NCBI GenBank assembly: GCA_013180625.2
Contig: SNVD02003345.1
Coordinates: forward strand, 1-64,000
Length of the DNA stretch: 64,000 nucleotides
Direction of reading: 5' to 3'
From: Boswellia sacra
Lineage: Eukaryota > Streptophyta > Magnoliopsida > Sapindales > Burseraceae
Part shown: positions 35,742 to 48,339 of the stretch, piece after piece
Layout: each line of letters opens with the position of its first letter
Numbering within the stretch: the stretch's first letter is position 1
Notes under the pieces: generated by a model
Told to the model about the DNA's origin: nothing
Seen by the model: the letters and a program-made list of their open reading frames with translations, nothing else
The model's database searches: none
Made by a program: the position numbers and the translations under genes

Positions 35742-36933
35742 TTGTTAAATTAAGTAAATTGAAGATCAATATTTGATCAAGAAAAATTTCAGAATATTGA
35801 TCATTGAGTTGCAAGACGATAATTGAGCTATATATTAAGAGATATTAATTTGTAGGGTATTGATCCAAAAACATTATTAACACGATATATTTTTCAAAAT
35901 CTAAAGTATTTATATGACTAAAACTAGTGAGAAATTTTAAAAAGGCGAAAATTTTATTAGATACTGACATCTGCCCTTATACAAACAGAAAGCAATTAAT
36001 TTTCAAAAGTGATTAATTCATGATCTTCCTTTTTTATTTTTAAAAACAGACTTTTCAAACTTCCATAACAAATATTAATCTAGCAACGGCCAGTCGTTTT
36101 CTTCAGCTTTTAGGTAGCTTTGACGAATTTAAAGTTTTCAATCTTTTCTATTACAATCAATTAAAAAATGATATCCATGAATTAAGAAACTCACTCTTTT
36201 ATGTGGTGCAATATTCCTTTTGTATCATTCGATAGAGATTCTAAATTATTAATATTCAAAATTTGACCATAAATTTGCTGAATAACAGTAATGGCTGTTC
36301 CCATGTAACAGCACCTGACAAATACTAAAGATTCCAGTTTGAATACATTAAACTGAACGAAATTAATTTTATACATGATTGATAAATTGATCTAATTGCT
36401 GCAGAGAGAAATTTGGTAGCCAGTGATAATTTTTAGTTGAATAAGTGATCGAATAACAAAATTTGCAAGTTATCTTAGCTTGTCGTTTTCTGACGGCAAT
36501 TGAAAACATGTTATGAACATGGAATACATCGGATCATACTACATATGAAACAGTGGTCTGGTGGCATATTACAGGTAGGGAGAAAATAAAATTTTCACAC
36601 ACAAACTAAAATTGATGTCGATTAATAATACAAAAGTACACACACACGCACACACGAAGTGATGTGATCACTCATCACTTTACAACATTCTTGTGCTTTA
36701 TACATATATGAAGAGAGAGCACACGACCGAAAATTACCGAAAATCCTACTTAAAACTTACTAAGCCTAAGCTTAGAGTACGGGACACCCAACGTTATATA
36801 TATATATGCATGCATGCATATAGCTCTATCAAGCATTATTCCACAAGTACATAAAACTCTAGTAACAAGATACACACACACACTCATCACACACACACAC
36901 ACACGCTCACACACATACGCACTAAGCCTAAGC
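35742..36933. other. Intergenic, 3' side of the B3 gene
   Basis: AT-rich with no other gene. AC-type microsatellites lie at about 36637-36656 and 36872-36904, and a tatatata/gcatgcat run at about 36795-36821. A second copy of taagcctaagcttagagtac at about 36771 duplicates the last codons of the B3 gene. Confidence 0.6.
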
Positions 36934-37284
36934 TTAGAGTACTGGAGCCCAAACTAATGGCAGGCCCCATAGCATTTCATTAGCCTCTCTCCACAGCTCA
37001 ATGCTGTGCCCACCGTCTTCACGCTCTTTAAATATGAACATATCACCAACTTGAAGATTTTTCTCTCGAACAAATTGACGCCACTCACCAGTAAATACAG
37101 GCTTAGGATATTGCCCTGTGTTCCGGGTAGATAAATGAAACCTCCATTCTCTTTGTAGAGTCCAATCCGTAACCACCATATCCTGCCCTATAAATCCCTC
37201 CAACTGGGGCAAAACACCAGTTGGGATTGTTAGCCGATATTCAATATCGGTTTCCGTCAAAAGCTTTGAGAAGATCTCCGCCAT
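36934..37284 (-). CDS. Small single-B3-domain protein
   Basis: An intronless ORF of 116 residues from the ATG at 37284 (an upstream in-frame ATG at 37299 would add 5 residues). It starts MAEIFSKLLTETDIEYRL and contains a B3 fold: IPTGVLPQLEGF, then VTDWTLQREWRFHLSTR, then GEWRQFVREKNLQVGDMF and IFKERED. That gives the beta-barrel order and the W..F...K.L..GD..F signature of plant B3 DNA-binding proteins (REM / At2g24670-like single-B3 group). No second domain or obvious localisation signal is seen. Proteins of this group act in the nucleus as sequence-specific DNA binders; the targets of this one are unknown. A TATA box lies about 104 bp upstream. This is the only gene in the window that looks intact. 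It lies 1.2 kb from CACTA element B and 2 kb from the gypsy 5' LTR. Confidence 0.85.
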   Translation of the reverse strand: MAEIFSKLLTETDIEYRLTIPTGVLPQLEGFIGQDMVVTDWTLQREWRFHLSTRNTGQYPKPVFTGEWRQFVREKNLQVGDMFIFKEREDGGHSIELWREANEMLWGLPLVWAPVL

Positions 37285-37387
37285 GACAATATATAGCAAC
37301 CAATTTCAAGAATATTAATTGGAGAAGTCTTTAATTAACTTATGTGTGTTAACCTTTCTTTGCTTCAATTTATTAAAATGTATGATG

Positions 37388-37395
37388 TATTTATA
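37388..37395 (-). promoter_or_regulatory. TATA box of the B3 gene
   Basis: TATAAATA on the minus strand in the context ctctataaatacatc, about 104 bp before the chosen ATG. This is a normal plant spacing allowing a 5' UTR of about 70 nt. Confidence 0.7.
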
Positions 37396-37733
37396 GAGAA
37401 GGTTATGCTATGCTTTTTCGGCTAATCCTAAAATCGACTTAAGATTATTCTATCAAAAATTATCTATCATTTCAGCATCAAGTGTCATCTTCGAATTTTG
37501 GATGGTTAAATTTCAAGTACAATATGAACAAAATCATTGATGTAACTGTGCTAATTCTAGAACATTGGTAACCTTTAAGGTTTGAATAAACTGAAAATAT
37601 GACAAAACATCTTTTAATTATTATAACATTTTAAAATAATGCTACTACGAAAATTTATTTAGTCACATAATCAAAATACTGCTACTGCATATATTACCTT
37701 GTATGCAATGAAAAATATCATACATAATGCTCA

Positions 37734-37765
<32 letters not shown>

Positions 37766-39265
37766 TTTTTTTTCTTAATTTTTTAGGCATCATCATGACA
37801 CTTTTCTGGTCCCCTTTGTTAGGAAAGATTTTATGTTTCGTTAATATTTCTAGTAGACATGAAAAAATATTGTTTAGAAAGAAATAGTAATCTTTTTTCT
37901 TAATTTACTGTTGTCTCCAAAATTTTAAAGCTATAAAGAAGTGCAATCTATTTTTCATTTTTTTAATTAAAACAGAAATTTTATTGATCATCACAATAAA
38001 AATAAAATAAAATAAAATAAAAAAAGAGAGACAGGGAAGCTTTTGTAGTGAATCTATTAAGTGTTATCAATGATTTTATGCACTGTTCAGTATCACTATC
38101 ACAGAATCAATTGGTCAAAATTTTTTTCTTCTATTTTAAGAAACAAGCTGGCGAAGACACGTCATGGCATGTCTATTTAATCCCGAATATTAACGCTTTT
38201 TGTCTTAATAGACCACCATAGTGATGCTCTCAAGGGGACGACAATGGTGCAAAGAAACAAATTAAAGATATAACAACCAAAAATAAATATAATATATATC
38301 CACCCTCGATACGAAACTCTGCAAAGAGTTGACCACATCCACATGACAAGTGACAACCCTGTTTGTTTAAACTATTTTGTTAGGATTTTCAAAAGTGGGT
38401 ACAAGTGTCTCCACCAATTATTAATTAATTAATTAATTTTTCACTAACGATAGTAAGAGGGCCATTTTACCAATAATTTACGGATAAGAGGTGCAACCAA
38501 TTGAAGGTGTATATCATGTATGTGCTTCATTTAAATATTATATTGCTTCACATCACTTGATATCGATTTTTTTGTAGTTGTTTAGTGTCATCAATCATTT
38601 ATGCACTTTGCTTTAGCACAAGGTCAAATTTCACATGCATGCAGTTGAAATGATTCTAAGACATTTTCCGTGTGTTGGTGGTGGTCCTAGAAAATCTAGT
38701 AATGCAATATACCAAGTGAAAAAATCCCTTAAGATCAAAATTTAAAGTCCGGACAAAAAATATTAGCTAGGCAGCTTTCCAATTGCATGCATCATCAATC
38801 TAATGTTAGGCCATCGCAGGCCAAGTTGCTTAACTTTTGGTTAACTGCAATTCAAAGAATTCCACATAAAATAATTTGCCGCCAAGTCCATCAGGGAATC
38901 ATTTAAGTAATGTTATCTAAATATGATTATTCTTTAACTTAATTTTTATGTGTGCTGGTGGTGTTGGTTGAAATCTGGTAATATGGGAATCATTGATGAC
39001 CTTATTAATGGTTATTGTTTGTTAAATTCACCAATTTCAAATGAATATTACTATATCTACAACTTATATATAAGCAGTTTTTTCTAAAACCTGAGTTTGA
39101 CAAATATTATTGAATAGATAATTATCATATCATATAATTTAATCTTTTTCATTTATTTTTATTTTTTTATCCATCCAGTGATATTTTGTCAACTCTGGTT
39201 GTATTTAAATTGTTTATAGATGAGTTATAAACATAACATTACTCATTCCAAAAAGTATTTAATGA
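37396..39265. other. Intergenic, AT-rich
   Basis: No gene seen. A perfect (TA)n run lies at 37733-37761, an (ATAAA)-like run near 37999-38022, and repeated ttaattaa at about 38420-38440. Upstream regulatory DNA of the B3 gene may lie in the first few hundred bases. Confidence 0.6.
37733..37761. repeat. (TA)n microsatellite
   Basis: Uninterrupted TA run about 29 bp long. Confidence 0.95.
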
Positions 39266-40818
39266 TGAACACTTAAATATTTATATTTAATAAGAGCTTA
39301 ATTTATCATATTGCATTAATGGTGTCATTAAATTCCTCAACTTAAGCATATTTGTAGTCTTTGCATCTTTTGAATTAACTTCATCTTAATTTCAGTTTTT
39401 GTTACAAGTCCGATAAAATGGGCATAACTTTCCATTTATAGGTCAGAACAATGCAAATCTTGATTTGTTGGAAAGCTGATTAAATTATCTACAAGATTGC
39501 ATCTCACAAGTATCATGAATTCGGGCTTTTAGTAGACCAAAAATGGACTTGAATTGAACCTATCAGCAGTTTCGATCTAGCCTGACCATGCCTCCGTATT
39601 TGATCATATCTCTTGATATACAAATCTAAATCATATGAATCAAGATGTTCTAGAAAGCTGAGAAAATATCTGCAACTTTCATGAAGACATGTGATCAAAA
39701 TTCTAAAATTTTGATGTCGAAATTGGCAGTCAAATTCGATTCACATGATTATCCAAATTGTCAACAAGATATTTTACAATTGTCCCTTTGTAATTTGACA
39801 AGTTCGGCCCCAAATGTATCTATAAATAAAGGTGCATTGTAACTCATTAGGGCATCTTGGCTCTGGTTGGGATCTCTTATTATTGTTTTTTTGGCTCTTG
39901 TGTTTTTCTCTCTTAATGTTATTAATAAATCTTCTTTTTCTTACAATTTGTTTTCTTTCTTTCGTAATGTCTTGATAAATTCTCTCATGCTAAACTGAAA
40001 GGATGAAACCCTTGGTATGAGAATAAGGATCCTCTAACCCTTTAATATATGCTTAAAAATCATAATCTTTTGTTATTTATTTTGTATGATTTATATTTAT
40101 TTCCCTAATCAATCTTGACACCACTCGTAAAATGGAGGTCTTAATCCAATGTACACAATCCTTGGCACATCAAATGCTTAGATCCTTTTTAGATGTCATA
40201 TGGTTTTTTTTTTTTTTATCGACACAAGTCTAGTTGGGAACCTTGATTTATTGTAGACATATGGTGATTGGCATATTAGATGCTTGAACCCATTTACAAG
40301 AAGTGGTTAAAAAATTGGTAACGAAACACATATAATTCATATAACTAAAATGGGCTTAAATGACATATCTTCCAATTGGAACCTCCTTGATGTGTGGATT
40401 CCAATTGAGTTATAATTGGGTTATTTATCCTTATTTGATATATCAATGGCGGATTCCCTGACCTTAGCTTTCATTATTATTGTGTCAATTTCTCTTACTT
40501 GTGTATTTTAAGTATTCTTGTTTATTACTTATGAAATTGTTCCTTCATTTACTATGGTAAGTTTTACCATCTATTTACATGGATGGTTTTACCACTTTTG
40601 TTTTTGTTTTACATTTGAATGGTCGGTAGTACCACGTACCATCTTTGCTTATACTCGTTAACATTATCTTGTTATTTATTTAAATCATTCATATTATATT
40701 TGCTCATCTTTTAGTTTGTATCGCTTAATCTCCTTCCTTGTGGATCGACCTCGATCTTACCGGATTTTTTATTTCGAAACTCCTATACTTGAGAGATAAT
40801 CCATTTTTGAATGTGTCA
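39266..40818 (+). repeat. 5' LTR of the gypsy element
   Basis: Starts TGAACACTTAAATA and ends AATGTGTCA. It aligns end to end with 51184-52716, with many substitutions and small indels. A TATA-like tataaataa lies near 39822 and tcttaatgttattaataaat near 39911. Confidence 0.88.
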
Positions 40819-40824
40819 AGTTTT

Positions 40825-40843
40825 TGGCACCGTCGCTAGGGAA
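40825..40843 (+). promoter_or_regulatory. Primer-binding site, tRNA-Asp type
   Basis: TGGCACCGTCGCTAGGGAA, seven bases after the 5' LTR, closely resembles the complement of the 3' end of plant tRNA-Asp (TGGCGCCGTCGCCGGGAA). This is the primer usual for Athila-type elements. Confidence 0.75.
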
Positions 40844-41088
40844 GGTAAAATTTGGGGCGCAAAATTATAATTATTCTCTTTTCTCATTTTAGATCTTAAT
40901 TTTTTTTGTGTGCTTATCTTTTCTTTCCTTCTCTCTTTGAAAATTGCATGAAAATTTGGTCACGCACATCTAGTCATAGACTTGTTAGGAAAACATCATC
41001 TCCTCAGAAAACATGGCCATTCACAGATGAAGGGAACAATCGTTCCTAAAAAAATGACCAAAACCAACCAAGAACCCTCAGAGATTAT

Positions 41089-42250
41089 ATGAATCTGGTA
41101 AGGACTAGTGCACCATCTTGTGTAGTTTCTCCTTCCGATGCAATCCATTTCAATTTCAAACTGAGTTTTGTTCAACTTTTACCCACCTCTCATGACTTTG
41201 ATATGGAGAACCCATATTCACATTTAAAAAACTTTGAAGAGGTGTGTAACTTATACAATGATCCAAATTGTAGAATAAACACCATTAGATTAAAGCTTTT
41301 CCTTTTTTCTTTAAAAGATAAAGCTAGTACATGGCCACAAAATTTGAGGTCAAGTTCCATCAGTTCATGGGACCAAATGAAACAACAATTTTTGAAAAAA
41401 AAAATTTCCTTCCCATTAAACAAATTCTCTTAAAAGACAAATCACCACTTTCACTCAAAAACCAGGAGAAACCCTTTATAAATGTTGGGTAGGTATAAAG
41501 AATTATTTAATACCTGTCCTCACCATGGTTTTGAAACTTGGAGAATAGTTGCACACTTCTATGAAGGGTTAGAACACCTTAAGATAGGCAATTAGTAGAG
41601 CTAAAATGTAACGGACAATTTAGAGATAAAGACTCTAAGGAAGCAATTGACTACCTAGACTCATTAGCAGAAAAGGCCCAAAATTGGGACACTGCTAGCA
41701 CCTATGAGGTACCAAGTAAAGCCCCACCCTCGACATCTAATAGAGACGTATATAACCTTAAGGAAGACTATGACCTTCAAGCCAAATATACATCCCTAGC
41801 CAGAAAAGTCAAGGCTTTAGAAATAAAAAAGAGTGGTCAATTGAATTCTGTTCAAGAAATTGTCTACCACGTTTGTAATGCTAATGGCCATCCTCCTCAT
41901 GATTGGCCAACTTTGCCTGCTTTTAGGGAATGTCTCCATGAACAAGCCAATGCCTTAAACACTTTCAAAAAGCCAAATCACAATCCATACTCACAAACCT
42001 ACAATTCCGGTTAGAGAAATCATCCAAATTTTGATTGAAAAAATGATAATCATGCACAATCTTCACAAGTCCATTTTCAAACACATCAAAATTTTCAATA
42101 TTCTCATGATCATGCATATGCTCCTCCTCCTAGGAAGGACCATGCTCCTCCTCCTAGGAAGGACCTTCAAGAAACATTGCATTCATTCATTACAAAGCAA
42201 GAAGTTTTCAATAGTCAAACTGCTCAAACATTAGCAAATTTGTCACACAC
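41089..42250 (+). pseudogene. gypsy gag, broken
   Basis: The capsid region reads ENPYSHLKNFEEVCNLYND, then FSLKDKASTWPQNL and SSWDQMKQQFLKK. After a frameshift near 41400 it continues in other frames with ITTFTQKPGETLYKC and HFYEGLEH. This is the retrotransposon gag fold of Athila/Tat elements, forming the particle shell. At least one frameshift and several stops break it. Short cctcctcctaggaaggac repeats occur at about 42122-42165. Confidence 0.8.
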
Positions 42251-42252
42251 TC

Positions 42253-43388
42253 TTGCAAAATTTGCATATACATTTAGCATCCAAGAAAAAGGGAAATTTC
42301 CTTCTTAAACATTGTAAAACCCCCAAAGATCAATCTAACTCAAGTGTGGGTAGTTTAAGTAACCATTATGTGGACCAAGCCAAATCAATCATGACCTTTC
42401 GCAATGGTAAGGTTGTCAAAAAACACATTCAGAAACCTTATAAGAAAGAAGAAGAATCCATCTCTAAGGGTAAGGAAGAGGTTACCAAACCAACACCTAG
42501 TGAAGAAGGAACCAAATCACCACCTGTGTCTCCATTTCCTCAAGCATTAGCCACACAAAAGAAGCCAACCCACAATTCTGAAAGTTTTAAAATTTTCAAA
42601 CAGGTACAGGTCAATATTGTCATGCTAGATGTGATCAAACAGGTACCTTCTTATGCAAATTTTTTGAAAGATTTATGCACTATGAAAAGAAAATTGAATG
42701 TGAAAAAGAAGGTTTTTCTAATCGAGGAAGTAAGTGTTATTTTTCAAAACAATAATACAGTGAAATATAAAGATCTAGGTTGTCCTACAATTTCATGTAT
42801 TATTGGAGACCATAAAATTGAACAAGCTTTACTTGATCTTGGTGCTAGTGCGAATTTGCTTCCATATTCAATTTTTCAAAAACTCAATCTAGTGTGTTAA
42901 AACCAACTTCTGTGACTCTTTTGCTTATTGATAGATCAATTAAAGTCCCAAAAGGAGTAATAGAAGACGTGTTAGTTCAAGTTGATAAATTCATTTACCC
43001 AGTGGATTTTATTGTCTTGGATAAACAACCAGTGGAAGTATGTAATTTAATTCCTATCATCATAGGGCGTCCATTTTTAGCTACCTCTAATCCTTTGATT
43101 AACTGTAGGAATGGAGTCATGAAGCTACCATTCGAGAACATGACATTGGAACTTAACGTTTTTAATACTTGTAGACAATCACATGAAGAAGATGATAAAA
43201 TTGAGGAGGCTAATATGATTGAAACTATTGTGGAAGACCACATCCAAAAAGGTAGTTTTTCTAACCCTTTGGAAACCCGTTTAGTCAATTCATTAGAATT
43301 GAGTATGCAACTAGAGCCTGATCTTTCTCTTATATGTTCTTTACTGGATTGTACACAGGTAATGAAAAATAAAGGCTTGAAACCATGA
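42253..43388 (+). pseudogene. gypsy gag C-terminus and aspartic protease, broken
   Basis: A lysine-rich linker (KEEESISKGKEEVTKPTP) leads to VPSYANFLKDLCTMKRKL, KVFLIEEVS and LGCPTISCIIGDHKIEQ. The protease active site follows as LDLGASANLLPYSIF (usual D-[LS]-G-A). The second half, separated by a frameshift at about 42895, has VEVCNLIPIIIGRPFLATS, the flap and the ILGRPFLAT motif of retropepsins. Role: cleavage of the gag-pol polyprotein. The Asp is kept but the frame is not. Confidence 0.85.
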
Positions 43389-43397
43389 TTTGAAGAA

Positions 43398-44590
43398 TTG
43401 GGACAAATGAATGAAAGCAAGAAAGAGGAAGCTCCCAAGTTAGAACTGAAGTCTTTACCTGAAGGACTAAAATACACATATCTTATGAAGAATAAGACAT
43501 ATCCAGTGATAATTTCTTCATCCCTCACAAGCGAGGAACAAGGTGAGTTGATAGAAGTGCTTAAAAAGCATAAAAATGCAATCGGGTGGACCTTAAAAGA
43601 CATAAAAGGCATTAAACCTTTGATTTGTACACATCGAATACATTTAGAAGAAAATGTCAAAATATCCCAACAATCTCAAAGAAGATTAAATCCACATATG
43701 GAATAGCTCATTAGGGCTTAAGTTCTTAAACTATTTTATGTGGGAATTATCTACACTATCTCGAATAGTAAGTGGGTAAGCCCCACACAAGTAGTATATA
43801 AGAAATTTGGCGTTACAGTAGTCAAAAATGACATTGGTAAATCATTGCCAACTTGAGTCTCATCTAGTTGGAGACTGTGCATTGACTATAGAAAATTAAA
43901 TGCTGTCACTAGAAAAGACTATTTTTTCTTACCATTCCTTGACCAAATTTTAAAAAGGGTGGCAGGACATTCCTACTACTGCTTTCTTGATAGCTATTCA
44001 AGCTATTTTCAAATTCTCATTACACTTAAAAACCAAGAAAACACCACATTTATGCGCCCCTTTGGGACTTTTGCATTTAGAAGGATGCCTTTTGGACTTT
44101 ATAATATGACAGCCACTTTTCAAAGATACATGTTAAGCATTTTCAGTGACATGGTTGAGCATTGTTTAGAAGTTTTCATAGATGACTTAACTGTCTTTGG
44201 AAATTCTTTTCCTAATTGTCTTGAAAACTTAGAAAAAGTATTAAGAAGGTGTGAAGAAAAGGTCTTATTTTGAATTGAGAAAAACATCATTATATGGTTT
44301 CCTCAAGAATTATCTTAGGTCATGTGGTGTCTTCCAAGGGAAACAAAGTGGATAAAGCAAAAGTATAATTAATTTCCCATTTGCCCCCACCAAAAACAGT
44401 CAAAGAGGTTCGTTCACTCTTAGGGCATACTGGATTTTATAGGAGGTTTGTAAGAAATTTTAGTGCAATACCTAAACCTCTTTGTAACCTTATATCAAAA
44501 GACACTTCTTTTGAATGGACTTAAGAATATCAAAATGCTTTTGATAAATTAATTGGACTTTTAACATCCACTCTAATTATGCAATCTCCT
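43398..44590 (+). pseudogene. gypsy reverse transcriptase, first copy, broken
   Basis: It opens with the usual pre-RT block (LPEGLKYTYLMKNKTYPVI, AIGWTLKDIKGIKPLIC). RT follows across stops at 43706 and 43855: LCIDYRKLNAVTRKDYF, then RPFGTFAFRRMPFGLYNMTA, then EVFIDDLTVFG. FIDD is the polymerase active-site box (usually YxDD/FxDD). In-frame stops at several points make it inactive. Confidence 0.85.
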
Positions 44591-45270
44591 GATTGGTCCT
44601 TACCTTTTGAATTGATGTGTGATGCAAGCGATTATACAGTTAGTTCTATCTTAGAACAAAGAAGAGAAGATAAGCTTTATGTAATATACTACGCAAGTAG
44701 AAGTTTAAATGATGCATAAATGAATTACACTACAATTGAAAAAAAACTACATGCAGTAGTATTTGCATTGGACAAATTTCGGTCTTATTTAATTGGTTCC
44801 CCAACTATTGTTTATACTGACCATGCAGCTATGAGATATTTAATGTCTAAACAGCATGGAAAACCTAGATTGATACGGTTGATCTTATTACTCCAAGAAT
44901 TCAACATCACAATAAAGGATAAGAAAGGAGCCGAAAATGTCATTGCAGATAATCTGTCAAGATTAATGACAGAGACATCAATTGAAACTTCACCTGTCAA
45001 TGACTCTTTTCTTGATAATTTTTTTTTCTCCGTTGTTGCGGTACCTTGGTTTGCTAACATTGTAAATTTTCTTGCAATAGGAGAAATGCCACGTTATTGT
45101 AGTGAGCAAGACAAAAGGAAGTTTTTGACCGAGGTGAAAAATTTTTATTGGGATAATCCATATCTGTTCAATATTATCTCGACCAAATAATTAGAAGATA
45201 CATACTCGACAATGAGGTAAGTAGTGTGATTAATTTTTGTCATTCCAAAGCATGTGGAGGACACTTTTCA
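44214..45270 (+). repeat. Internal duplication, copy 1 (RT end plus RNase H)
   Basis: Matches 45271-46328 with a constant offset of 1058 bp: ttgaaaacttagaaaaagt at 44221 and 45279, gaggtaagtagtgt at 45214 and 46272. It contains RNase H with [35 protein letters not shown] and [11 protein letters not shown]. Confidence 0.92.
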
Positions 45271-46328
45271 TAATTATCTTGAAAACTTAGAAAAAGTCTT
45301 TAAAAGGTGTGAAGAAAACGGTCTTATTTTGAATTGGAAAAAATGTCATTTTATGGTTACCTCAGGAATTGTCTTAGGTTATGTGGTGTCTTCCAAGGGA
45401 ATTGAAGTGGAAAAAGCAAAAGTGGAATTAATTTTCATTTGCCTCAACCAAAAACCGTCAAAGAGGTCTGTTCATTCTTAGGGCATATTGGATTTTATAG
45501 GACGTTCATAAGAAATTTCAGTGTTATATGTAAACCTCTTCGTAACCTCTTAATAAAAGACACTTCTTTTTAATTGACTTAAGAATGTCAAAATGCCTTT
45601 GATAAGTTAATTTGACTTTTAAAACTGCTCCAATTATGCAATCTCCTTATTGGTCCTTGCTTTTTGAATTGATGTGTGATGCGAGCGATTATGCCGTTAG
45701 TGCGGTCTTAGGACAAAGAAGAGAAGGTAAGCCTGATGTAATATACTATGCAAGTAGAACTTTAAATGATGCATAAATGAATTACACTACAACTGAAAAA
45801 GAACTACTTGCAGTGGTCTTTGCATTTGACAAATTTCGATATTATTTAATTGGTTCTCCAACTAATGTTTACATTGAACATGCAGTTGTGAGATATTTAA
45901 TATCTAAACAGGATGCAAAACCTAGATTGATATGGTGGATGTTATTACTCCAAGAATTCAACATCACAATAAAGGATAAGAAAGGGGCCAAAAATGTTGT
46001 TGTCGATCATTTATCAAGATTAACAACAGAGACATCAATTGAAACTTTACCTATCAATGACTCTTTTCCTAATGAATTTTTATTCCCAGTTGCTGTAGTA
46101 CCTTGGTTTATTAACGTTGTAAATTTTCTTGCAATAGGAGAAATGCCACCGCACTGGAGTGCTCAAGATAAAAGGAAGTTTTTGACCGAGGTGAAAAATT
46201 TTTATTGGAATGATTCATATCTATTCAAATATTGTCCTGACCAAATAATTAGAATATGCATACCCGACAATGAGGTAAGTAGTGTCATTGATTTTGTTAT
46301 CCCCCGAAGCATTTGAAGGACACTTTTC
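45271..46328 (+). repeat. Internal duplication, copy 2 (RT end plus RNase H)
   Basis: Tandem copy of the preceding segment. It carries its own RT thumb (LENLEKVFKRCEENGLIL, FMVTSGIVLGYVVSSKG) and RNase H ([27 protein letters not shown]), then runs on into integrase. The two copies differ at many sites and each has its own stops, so the duplication is old. Confidence 0.92.
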
Positions 46329-47386
46329 ATCTAAAAAAGCAGCTACTAAAATCTTGCAATGTAAATTTTATTGGCTGCCTTATTTAAAGATGCACATGCA
46401 TTTTGCAAAACTTGTGAAAATTGTCAAAATTTGGGATCCATTTCAAATCAAACATGATGCCTTTGAATCCTATTCTTGTTGTTGAAATTTTTTGCTATTG
46501 GGGTATTGATTTTACGAGAGATTTCCCACCATCATTTGGTTTTGTGTACATTCTTGCGGCACCAGATTATGTTTCAAAATGGGTTGAGGCAATTTTATGT
46601 TGAAACAATGATCACAAAACATTTATCGATTCTTGAAAGAGAATATCTTGTATATATTTGGAATTCCTCGAGCCATTATTAGTGATGGTGGTACACATTT
46701 TTGTAACAAATCATTTGAAACTCTAATGAAGAAATATGGAATGACCCATGAAGTTTCCATACCTTATCACCCGCAAATAAGTGGACAAGTTGAATTAGCT
46801 AATAAGGAGATAAAATAGATCTTAGAAAAAATGGTTAACCTAAACCATAAAGATTGGTCTCTAAGACTTAACGATGCACTTTGGGCCTATCGAACTGCTT
46901 TCAAAACATCATTGGGTTATGTCTCCTTGTTGACTAGTTTTCGAAAAACCTTGTCACTTGCCTGTGAAAATTGAGCATAAAGCTTATTAGGCCATTAAAA
47001 CATTTAACACAAATTTGGATGATGCTTGCAAGTTACGTAAACTCCAACTAACTGAACTTGAAGAAATCAAGAATGAGGCTTATGAAATTTCTAAAATCTA
47101 CAAAGAAAAAATGAAGGTTTTTTATGACAAATTCATTAGTAGAAAATCTTTTGAACCTTCACAAAAAGTTCTTTTATATGATTCAAGATTGTGTTTGTTT
47201 TCTGGTAAACTTCAGTCTCGTTGGACTGGACCTTTCATTGTGAAAAATGTTTTCTCTCATGGAGCAGTTGAAATTGAGAACCCAAAGGATGGTAATGTTT
47301 TCAAAGTTAATGGACAACGGTTAAAACCATTCTTTGAAAATTTATATCAAAATGAAGAATCCATTGCTTTAGTTGATCCTTTTTAA
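46282..47386 (+). pseudogene. gypsy integrase, broken
   Basis: The degraded zinc-binding part has [19 protein letters not shown]. The catalytic core has FTRDFPPSFGFVYILAAPDY, ISDGGTHFCNKSFETLM and PYHPQISGQVELANKEIK (D-D-E residues still recognisable). The C-terminal block 47015-47386 has MKVFYDKFISRKSFEPSQKV, SRWTGPFIVKNVFSHGAVEI and FKVNGQRLKPFFENL. It is split over three or more frames. Role: inserting the cDNA into the genome. Confidence 0.87.
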
Positions 47387-47517
47387 GGATTGATTTTTCC
47401 CGATCAAGTGGCGGATATGGTACTTCATGACTTTTAAAGTCGATTTTTCAGTTCTCTAAAAACTGTTGCTCACCGTACATTCATTTTCTTTTCTTCTCTC
47501 TTATTTTCTTCACATGG

Positions 47518-47962
47518 ATACCATTCTATCAAATCTACACACACATTTTTCCTCTCTTCCTCAAAATGATTTGCTTAAAATTTATAAAGCTTGTGCAGAA
47601 AGACTAAGGATGTTGGTGCGCAACGGTATTCTTGCTGATTTAAGATGGTTAATTAGAGCCATAGTTCGATTTTCTTATGAATTTTCAGATGATCATGTTT
47701 CTATATGCCAGGTTTAGGAAAAAGCTCGTACGCGAAAAAGCAAAGAGCAAAAAGGTTACAAGTTTGTCACAAATGTGCAAGATGGACTTGTAACCAACAT
47801 CTCCGCTCTTTTGGATTTTTGTCTAACAATCAAGAGGATAAGCTACAATTCATCAAGAATGGACTGAGTAGGGAGTCCTTAGATAATATCCAATTGACTC
47901 TTGAAATGCATTTTTGTGGAATTGTGCAGCGTGAAATTTTGAAATTATGGACACAATTTTGA
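47518..47962 (+). pseudogene. Unrecognised post-pol ORFs with a Cys/His cluster
   Basis: Two overlapping frames lie in the post-pol region. The first (to 47717) reads MDTILSNLHTHFSSLPQNDL and RLRMLVRNGILADLRWLIRA. The second (47705-47962) is basic and carries VCHKCARWTCNQHLR, a possible Cys3His metal site, then EDKLQFIKNGLSRESLDNIQ. They probably form one broken reading frame. I do not recognise a family; the position is where Athila elements carry an env-like or accessory ORF. Confidence 0.5.
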
Positions 47963-48331
47963 GAAGAGCATGCACTTTACAGTCTTGAAAACCTGACTCA
48001 AAATGACCTTGTTTGTCATTTTATAAGAAAACTGGATGGGAAGCATATCCCCAACTCATATAAGGTGTTTAAGTCGTTTCTAGACATAAAATGATAAGAA
48101 GATATGAGCCACAGTTACAACTGCCTGTATATATTCATGTATGCTAGTATTTTCGAATTTTATGTCTAATAGCTGTCATTTTTTAATTTATATCTTTATC
48201 TTTCAGTTGAGTTATGCATTTATGTTGTCTTATTTCTATTTTTTTTATTTCTATGCTTTATTATCAAGCTTTTTCTAAAAACAGTCAAGCTACCTAGATA
48301 GATGTCACCATTAGAATACCTTTTTGCACTC

Positions 48332-48339
48332 TATAAATA
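48332..48339 (+). promoter_or_regulatory. TATA box upstream of the LOG-like gene
   Basis: TATAAATA in the context cactctataaatatgaca, 59 bp before the LOG-like ATG at 48391 and well inside the retroelement. It suggests the passenger gene had its own promoter. Confidence 0.65.

Noticed and set aside
42995..43660. 221-codon minus-strand ORF across the gypsy protease region
   Set aside because: It is a shadow of the protease and pre-RT coding sequence on the other strand.
44214..46328. Explanation by the dual RNase H known in Tat elements
   Set aside because: The second copy repeats RT thumb sequence as well as RNase H at a constant 1058-bp offset, so it is a plain tandem duplication.
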